Notes under the pieces: generated by a model
Told to the model about the DNA's origin: nothing
Database searches by the model: none
What the model saw: the letters and a program-made list of their open reading frames with translations, nothing else
Made by a program: the position numbers and the translations under genes
Part shown: positions 58,835-64,000 of the stretch, in pieces
Numbering within the stretch: position 1 is the stretch's first letter
Layout of the letters: every line of letters begins with the position of its first letter
DNA from: Geminicoccaceae bacterium
GTDB taxonomy: Bacteria > Pseudomonadota > Alphaproteobacteria > Geminicoccales > Geminicoccaceae
Assembly (NCBI GenBank): GCA_020638495.1
Contig: JACKIN010000001.1
Coordinates: forward strand, 620,001-684,000
Direction of reading: 5' to 3'
DNA: 64,000 bases

Positions 58835-60955
58835 TCAGGCCGTCTCGACCGGCGACGCATACTCCCGCTTCGGCGCCAGCTTCGCCGCGAGGAGCATGAC
58901 GGCGACCAGGGCCACAACGGCGGCGATCTGGGAGAGGCGGCCGGTGGGCCAGATGAGGAAGACGCCGATGGCGAAGATGACCGGGCGGAGCCAGTGGGGG
59001 ATGGGGTGCTCGCCGTGGCCCTCGAAGCCGACGGCGAGGGCGTAGATGCCGAAGGCGGCGAAGAAGGTGATCTCGAGGCCGGTGAGCCAGTCGCCGTTGA
59101 GGTAGGGCGTGTAGGCGAAGAGGATGGGGACGATGTAGAGGCCCTTGGCGATCCGCCAGGCGGTGAGGCCGGTGGCCATGGGCGGTGTCTTGGCGATGGC
59201 GGCGGCGGCGAAGGCGGTGAGGCAGACGGGCGGCGTGACGTTGCTGTCCTGGCTCAGCCAGAAGATGATCATATGGGCCGAGAGGAGCGTGGTCGTGAGC
59301 AGCGCCGGGTCGAGCGCCTGCTGGTAGAGGGTGCGCGAGAAGTCGCTCGGCACCAGGGCGTAGAGGGCGGCCGCCTCGGCCGCGGGCAGGGGGCCCTGCA
59401 GCTTGGTCATGGCGTCGGGGTCGGCCAGCATGAAGACCGCCTGCGCCGCCTGGGGAAGGGTGCCCTGGGCGATCATGTCGACGATCGCGGCGTCGTTCAT
59501 CATCTGGTAGAGGGCCGGGGCGGAGAGGGTGGCGAGGACGATATAGGCGGCCGTCACCGGCAGGCCCATGCCGAGCACGAGCGACGCGAGGGCGACGAGC
59601 ACGAGGGCGATCATGAGATTGCCGCCGGCCCACTCGGCGAGCATCAGCGAGAGCGTGTTGCCGATGCCGGTGGTCTCGACGACCATGACGATGATCCCGA
59701 CCGAGACCAGCAGCATGGCGGTCATCACCATGTTGCGGGCGCCGAGCGCCAGCGCGTCGACGATGGCGAGGAGGCCCATGGGCGTCTTCGTCAGCCAGGA
59801 CGAGCCGATCACCGCGAGGATGGCGAAGGCCGCCGCATAGGTTGGCGTGAAGCCCTGCAGCAGCATGACGATCAGGACAGCCATGGGGATCAGGAAGCTG
59901 ATGCCGCCGCGCCTGAGGATGTCGAGCGCGCCCGGCGAGTCCTCGTCGACGCCGGTGATGTCGTGCTTCTTCGCCTCGATCCGCACCCAGACGGCGACCG
60001 AGAAGAAATAGAGGATGGCCGGCAGGACCGAGACGGCGACGATGGTGAGGTAGGAGATCTGGGTGTAGGTGGCCATGACGAAGGCGCCGGCCCCCATGAT
60101 CGGCGGCATGAGCTGGCCGCCGGTCGAGGCCGAGGCCTCCACGCCGGCGGCGAACTTCGCCGGGAAGCCCGCCTTCTTCATGAGCGGGATGGTGATCACG
60201 CCGGTCGAGACGGTGTTGGCCACGGCCGAGCCGGTGACGGTGCCGGTCAGCGCCGAGCCCAGCACGGCGACGAAGCCCGGCCCGCCGACCACCCGGCCGG
60301 CGACGGCCCGGGCGAGGTCGATGACGAAGGCGCCGGCCCCCGAGCGGACGAGGAAGGCGCCGAACAGCACGAACATGAAGACGAAGGTGGCGCTGATCCG
60401 GGCGATCGGGCCGAACATGCCGACCAGCTCGACATAGGCCCGAAAGAGCGTCGTCTCGAGCGTCAGGCCCGGGAACTTGAACATGCCGGGGACCCAGGCG
60501 CCGCCACCGGCGAGGTAGACGAGGGCGACGACCGCGAGGCAGGGGATGAAGAGGCCGGCCGTGCGCCGGGCCATCTCCAGCGCCAGGGCGATGGCGAGGC
60601 AGGCCATGACCCAGTCCGACCAGATGAAGCGCACGCCGCGGTCGTAGATCGCGTCGAACGCCCAGTTGACGTAGACGGCGGCGGCAACCGCCAGCAGCCC
60701 GAGCGCGATGTCGATGCCGAGGACGAGGCGGCCGCCTCCCGGTCGCAGGGGGTAGAGGAGGGTGCAGAGCAGGGCGAAGCCGCCCCAGTGCATGGAGGTC
60801 AGGAGCAGGTCGTCGAGCCGGCCGATGCTGTTGGCGTAGATGTGGAAGAGCGAGATCAGCACCGACAGCGCCAGCACGGCGCGGGCGTAGAGGGGGCCGG
60901 TGCCCGCGCGCGTCGGCGTGGTCAGCTCGCCGGCCTCGTCCAGCTTCTCGGTCAT
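58835..60955 (-). CDS. TAXI-type TRAP transporter fused permease
   Basis: A 706-residue membrane protein joining the small (4TM) and large (12TM) TRAP permease subunits, as in TAXI systems. Many hydrophobic helices are visible. Core motifs are VLGSALTGTVTGSAVANTVSTGVITIPLMKKAGFPAKFAAGVEASASTGGQLMPPIMGAGAFVMA and, in the second half, LVLGMGLPVTAAYIVLATLSAPAL and DSNVTPPVCLTAFAAAAIA. It uses an ion gradient, probably Na+, to import an organic solute. The cognate binding protein is encoded 62 bp upstream, separated by a GC-rich hairpin. Confidence 0.93.
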   Translation of the reverse strand: MTEKLDEAGELTTPTRAGTGPLYARAVLALSVLISLFHIYANSIGRLDDLLLTSMHWGGFALLCTLLYPLRPGGGRLVLGIDIALGLLAVAAAVYVNWAFDAIYDRGVRFIWSDWVMACLAIALALEMARRTAGLFIPCLAVVALVYLAGGGAWVPGMFKFPGLTLETTLFRAYVELVGMFGPIARISATFVFMFVLFGAFLVRSGAGAFVIDLARAVAGRVVGGPGFVAVLGSALTGTVTGSAVANTVSTGVITIPLMKKAGFPAKFAAGVEASASTGGQLMPPIMGAGAFVMATYTQISYLTIVAVSVLPAILYFFSVAVWVRIEAKKHDITGVDEDSPGALDILRRGGISFLIPMAVLIVMLLQGFTPTYAAAFAILAVIGSSWLTKTPMGLLAIVDALALGARNMVMTAMLLVSVGIIVMVVETTGIGNTLSLMLAEWAGGNLMIALVLVALASLVLGMGLPVTAAYIVLATLSAPALYQMMNDAAIVDMIAQGTLPQAAQAVFMLADPDAMTKLQGPLPAAEAAALYALVPSDFSRTLYQQALDPALLTTTLLSAHMIIFWLSQDSNVTPPVCLTAFAAAAIAKTPPMATGLTAWRIAKGLYIVPILFAYTPYLNGDWLTGLEITFFAAFGIYALAVGFEGHGEHPIPHWLRPVIFAIGVFLIWPTGRLSQIAAVVALVAVMLLAAKLAPKREYASPVETA

Positions 60956-60973
60956 CGGGCTCGATCAGGCGCC

Positions 60974-60998
60974 GGCGACGGGGCAGGGCCCCGCCGCC
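60974..60998 (-). repeat. intercistronic hairpin between TAXI binding protein and permease genes
   Basis: GGCGACGGGGC and GCCCCGCCGCC pair with one mismatch around an AGG loop. It sits between the two TRAP genes on the minus strand. Such stems often protect the upstream message and lower downstream expression, which would favour excess binding protein over permease. No U-run follows, so full termination is unlikely. Confidence 0.5.
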
Positions 60999-61017
60999 AC
61001 GGCCGGGACACCCGCCG

Positions 61018-62031
61018 TCAGTTCGGCATCAGGCGGGCGGGGATCTCGACGCCGGCCTCCTGGTAGTAGCGCACCGCACCCGGATGCAGCGGCGCCGGCA
61101 GGCCGGCCAGGGCCGCCTCCAGCGACATGGCCTTGGTCGCGGGGTGGATGTTCTGCAGGAAGCCCAGGTTCTCGAACATGGTCTTGGTGACCTTGTAGAC
61201 CGCCTCCTCGTCGATGTCGGCATGGACGCCGAGGAAGTTCGGCTGGGCGATGGTGCTGGCGTCCTCGGCCTGGCCGGGATAGCTCTCCGCCGGGATCACA
61301 TAGGCGGTCCAGAGCTCGTCGCCGCCGTTCGCCCGCTCGATCTGCTCGGCTGTGAAGTCGAGGATGACGAGGTCGTCACGGGCGGCGAAGGCCTGGGTCA
61401 CGGCCGAGACCGGCACGCCGCCCGGCATGTTGGCGCCGACGATGGTGCCGTTCTGCAGGCCCTCGGCCGTGGGCCCGTAGCCCTGGTAGACGAGGTCCAT
61501 GCTCTCCGGGTCGATGCCGAGCCCGTTCAGGATCTCGCGGCCCGAGCCCTCGGTGCCCGAGTTCTTGGCGCCGATCGAGAAGGGCTTGCCGGCGAAGCCC
61601 TTCAGGTCGTCGATGGTGCCGGTCGGGGCCAGGTCCTCGGTGGTGATGAAGTGCTCGACGTTCTGCCAGAGCATGGAGATCGAGCGCAGCCATTCCTGCT
61701 TGCCCTCGCCCTCGAGCGGGCCGGAGCCCTTGGCGGCGTAGCGGCCGAAGAGGCCCTGGAGGATGCCGAACTGGGCCTGGCCCTCGCGCATCAGCTTGAT
61801 GTTCTCGCCGGAGCCGGCCGAGCTGATGGCCGACATGTCGATGCCGTCGGAAGCCTGCAGCTTGACCTTGACGAGCGTGGCGAGGGCCACGCCGACCGGA
61901 TAGTAGGTGCCGCCGGTCGTGGCGGTGGTGAGGATGAAGGACTGCTCCTGCGCCGCGGCAGGCGTGGCGATGGTGGCGGCAAGGGCGATGGTGGCAGCGC
62001 CGAGCAGCGCCGTGCGTCGGTTGGTGGTCAT
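61018..62031 (-). CDS. TAXI family TRAP solute-binding protein
   Basis: A 337-residue periplasmic protein. The N-terminus NRRTALLGAATIALAATIATPAAAQE is a signal peptide. TAXI family features are LTTATTGGTYYPVGVALATLVK, SSAGSGENIKLMREGQAQFGILQ, and KPFSIGAKNSGTEGSGREIL. It delivers a ligand, perhaps a dicarboxylate or amino acid, to the fused permease encoded next. The ligand cannot be read from sequence. ATG 62031 follows GGGAGAG. Confidence 0.93.
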   Translation of the reverse strand: MTTNRRTALLGAATIALAATIATPAAAQEQSFILTTATTGGTYYPVGVALATLVKVKLQASDGIDMSAISSAGSGENIKLMREGQAQFGILQGLFGRYAAKGSGPLEGEGKQEWLRSISMLWQNVEHFITTEDLAPTGTIDDLKGFAGKPFSIGAKNSGTEGSGREILNGLGIDPESMDLVYQGYGPTAEGLQNGTIVGANMPGGVPVSAVTQAFAARDDLVILDFTAEQIERANGGDELWTAYVIPAESYPGQAEDASTIAQPNFLGVHADIDEEAVYKVTKTMFENLGFLQNIHPATKAMSLEAALAGLPAPLHPGAVRYYQEAGVEIPARLMPN

Positions 62032-62097
62032 CTCGTCTCTCCCTGAGGAACCGTTGAGTCGAGGTTAGCCCGTGACGCGGGCTTGACAACCCCGTCG

Positions 62098-62886
62098 TCA
62101 GGAGGCCGGGGCGGGCAGGGGTGCCGGGAGGAGGGCGCTGGTCCGGCCCATCAGCCGGTAGGCGAGGAGGCCGAGCCATTCCCGCGCCGCCATGTCGAGC
62201 TCGTCGAGCCGGGCCGCCGCCGAGAAATTCAAGGGCCAGCGCAGGCCGCCTTGTGTCCGGTAGTCGACCGGCCAGGGCACGACCTCCCAGCCCAGCCGCT
62301 GGAAGATGCCCATCGAGCGCGGCATGTGCGCCGCGGAGGTGACCAGGAGCCAGACCTCGTCCGGCCGCGGATCGACGGCCTCCCGGGTGAAGAGCGCGTT
62401 CTCCCAGGTGTTGCGCGACCGGTCCTCGTAGGTGACGCGGCTCTGGTCGAAGCCCATGAGGTCGATGAACAGCTCGTTCACGATCTGCTCGCTGCCGCCG
62501 ACCCCGCCCGGCACGCCGGTCCGGCCGCTGAAGACCAGGCGCGCCTCGGGGTAGCGGCGGGCGAGCGCGACCCCCTCGATCAGCCGCTCGCCGTTCCGCT
62601 CGAGCGCCAGCACGCCCCGGCCGGTCGTGACCTGCTGCTCCTGGGCGCCGCCGAGGACGATGATCCCGTCGACCCGCTCCGGCATCACCGCCGGACGGGC
62701 GAAGCGGTCCTCCAGCGGCAGATGCAGCCAGAGGCCGACCGGCACCACGACGACCAGCACCAGGAGGGCGACCACGACCCGGACCAGCCACCAGCGGCGC
62801 AGCACCACGCCCAGGAGGAGCAGGAGGCCGAGGAAGTTGCTCGGCATCAGCACGAGCCAGGCGAGCTTCGAGAGGTAGTAGCTCAA
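62098..62886 (-). CDS. YdcF/ElyC-like DUF218 membrane protein
   Basis: A 262-residue protein with two N-terminal transmembrane helices (KLAWLVLMPSNFLGLLLLLGVVL and VRVVVALLVLVVVVPVGLWL). A DUF218 domain follows (VDGIIVLGGAQEQQ, VFSGRTGVPGG, EDRSRNTWENALF, VTSAAHMPRSMGIFQRLG). Related ElyC and SanA proteins affect envelope and peptidoglycan precursor homeostasis, so an envelope role is inferred. It starts 31 bases after the SMP-30 stop on the same strand. The TAXI binding protein gene begins 66 bases after its own stop. Confidence 0.88.
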   Translation of the reverse strand: MSYYLSKLAWLVLMPSNFLGLLLLLGVVLRRWWLVRVVVALLVLVVVVPVGLWLHLPLEDRFARPAVMPERVDGIIVLGGAQEQQVTTGRGVLALERNGERLIEGVALARRYPEARLVFSGRTGVPGGVGGSEQIVNELFIDLMGFDQSRVTYEDRSRNTWENALFTREAVDPRPDEVWLLVTSAAHMPRSMGIFQRLGWEVVPWPVDYRTQGGLRWPLNFSAAARLDELDMAAREWLGLLAYRLMGRTSALLPAPLPAPAS

Positions 62887-62917
62887 CCGCCAGGGTCCGC
62901 CCGCCCGGCAGGCCTGC

Positions 62918-63850
62918 TCAAGGCGTCTGGGCGCCGTTGACGTGGGTGTAGACGGCGTAGAGCGAGGTGGTGCCGCAGATGTAGAGGCGGTTCCGCTTGG
63001 CGCCGCCGAAGCAGACGTTCGCCACGACCTCGGGCACGTGGATCTTGCCGATCAGCGTGCCGGCCGGATCGAAGCAGTGCACACCGTCCGCGGCGGACGA
63101 CCAGATCCGCCCGTCGGTGTCGCAGCGAAAGCCGTCGAAGAGCCCGGCATCGCAGGTGGCGAAGACCTCGCCGCCGGCCAGCGTGTTGTCGCCGCGCACC
63201 TCGAACTTGCGGATGTGGCGAGGGCCGTCCGGGTCGTGGCTGGCGCCGGTGTCGGCGATGTAGAGCAGCTTCTCGTCCGGCGAGAAGGCGAGCCCGTTGG
63301 GCTTGACGAAGTCGGTGCAGACGGCGGTGAGGCTGCCGTTCCCGGGGTCGAGGCGGAAGACGTGGCAGCCGCCGTACTCGGGCTCGCCCTGGTGGCCCTC
63401 GAGGTCGCTGAGGATGCCGTAGGACGGGTCGGTGAACCAGATCGTGCCGTCGGACTTGACCACCACGTCGTTGGGCGAGTTCAGGCGCTTGCCCTCGAAG
63501 CTGTCGACCAGGGTGGTGACCGTGCCGTCGAGCTCGGTGCGGAAGACGCAGCGCGCCCCGTGGCTGCAGGAGATCAGCCGGCCCTCGCGGTCGCGGGTGT
63601 GGCCGTTGGTGTTGAAGGACGGCTGGCGATAGACGCTCGTCGTGCCCTCGAGCCCGGTTTGGTCGGGGACGAAGCGCATGATCCGGTTGTTGGGGATGTC
63701 GGAGAAGAGGAGGAAGTCGCCGTCGCGGAAGTAGACGGGGCCCTCGGCCCAGGCGGCCCCGGTCCAGAGCTGGCGCAGCCGCATGTTGCCGCCGATCAGG
63801 TTGCCGAAGGGCCGCTCGATGATCTCGTACTCGTTCTTCCGCTCCGACAT
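62918..63850 (-). CDS. SMP-30/gluconolactonase/LRE-like protein
   Basis: A 310-residue six-bladed beta-propeller hydrolase. Metal-binding and repeat motifs are AWAEGPVYFRDGDFLLFSDIPNN (Glu ligand), KRLNSPNDVVVKSDGTIWFTDPSYG (Asn-Asp), and VKPNGLAFSPDEKLLYIADTGAS. It probably opens a sugar lactone such as gluconolactone. There is no signal peptide, so it is cytoplasmic. ATG 63850 has GGGGAGGA 7 bases upstream. It is the first gene of the minus-strand unit with the YdcF-like gene. Confidence 0.92.
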   Translation of the reverse strand: MSERKNEYEIIERPFGNLIGGNMRLRQLWTGAAWAEGPVYFRDGDFLLFSDIPNNRIMRFVPDQTGLEGTTSVYRQPSFNTNGHTRDREGRLISCSHGARCVFRTELDGTVTTLVDSFEGKRLNSPNDVVVKSDGTIWFTDPSYGILSDLEGHQGEPEYGGCHVFRLDPGNGSLTAVCTDFVKPNGLAFSPDEKLLYIADTGASHDPDGPRHIRKFEVRGDNTLAGGEVFATCDAGLFDGFRCDTDGRIWSSAADGVHCFDPAGTLIGKIHVPEVVANVCFGGAKRNRLYICGTTSLYAVYTHVNGAQTP

Positions 63851-63900
63851 GACGTCCTCCCCGTTCTGGTTGCCGGCCCCGCTTTAGCCGCTGGGCGCCT

Positions 63901-63918
63901 CGGCGGGAAGGCCCGCCG
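63901..63918. repeat. short inverted repeat at the right edge
   Basis: Arms CGGCGGG and CCCGCCG flank the loop AAGG, 51 bp upstream of the SMP-30 start. The remaining sequence to 64000 holds no recognisable gene; a neighbouring gene may begin outside the window. The stem may be a leader structure or a terminator of a gene further right. Confidence 0.35.
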
Positions 63919-64000
63919 TGATCGACCGAGAGCGGCGGCACTCGGCATGGCACAGGGCGCCGGCCGATGCTAGCTATGCCCCGCCGGGCAACGGGGCCGC

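Overview
The window is high-GC bacterial chromosome with tightly packed genes, many of them overlapping by 4 bases (ATGA) or at their 3' ends. The gene repertoire points to an alphaproteobacterium, probably Rhodospirillales-like. This is inferred from a late-cobalt CobN cobalamin pathway, a DXW-type class IIA HAD protein, ELM1-like and HugZ-like proteins, TRAP/TAXI transporters and TadE/TadG genes. I saw no rRNA, tRNA, insertion sequence, prophage or CRISPR array.

Layout. 1-6.7 kb (mostly minus strand): the start of a secreted protein, two MotB-like membrane proteins, a large orphan molybdenum formate dehydrogenase, a HAD hydrolase, an SDR and a small membrane protein. 7-9.8 kb: a von Willebrand/TadG protein and two TadE-like pseudopilins. 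10-16.8 kb: a compact cluster with three paralogous sulfotransferases, a glycosyltransferase-like protein, an LpxL/HtrB-type acyltransferase, an ELM1-like protein and a 2-oxoglutarate oxygenase. Together these look like an envelope pathway making a sulfated, acylated glycoconjugate, and I could not match it to a described system.

16.9-41.5 kb: a cobalamin island. It holds cobS-cobA, cobT, cobB, cbiD-cobK, cobH-cobL-cobI-cbiG/cobJ-cobM, cobD(cbiB), cobO-EamA-cobQ and cobU-cobN. Interspersed are an MscS channel, a lone TRAP binding protein, a DUF2254 protein and an unknown membrane protein. It combines CobN (late, aerobic-type cobalt insertion) with CbiD and a CbiG-CobJ fusion, while CobG/CobZ and CobF are not in the window.

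41.6-52.6 kb: a TerC-type metal exporter, PEP carboxykinase, a HugZ-like FMN protein, an MBL hydrolase, an oligopeptide-type ABC transporter without a binding protein, a CNNM/CorC protein and a YeeE/YedE sulfur transporter. 52.7-57.9 kb: DhaL-DhaK, a phage-ABA-sandwich-like protein, endonuclease V, a LigI-like amidohydrolase, a cupin, a cell wall hydrolase and Dps. 57.9-58.6 kb: a non-coding region with a well-formed dps promoter covered by a palindrome, then an array of 21-bp tandem and 32-bp palindromic repeats. 58.6-64 kb: a small protein, a TAXI-type TRAP transporter (binding protein plus fused permease), a YdcF-like protein and an SMP-30 lactonase-like protein.

The most unusual items are the sulfotransferase cluster, the repeat array upstream of dps, two 30-bp near-perfect palindromes at gene ends without U-tracts, and the hybrid cobalamin gene set. 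Start codons were chosen from ribosome binding sites, overlaps and family alignments made by eye. Domain calls come from recognised motifs, not from database searches.
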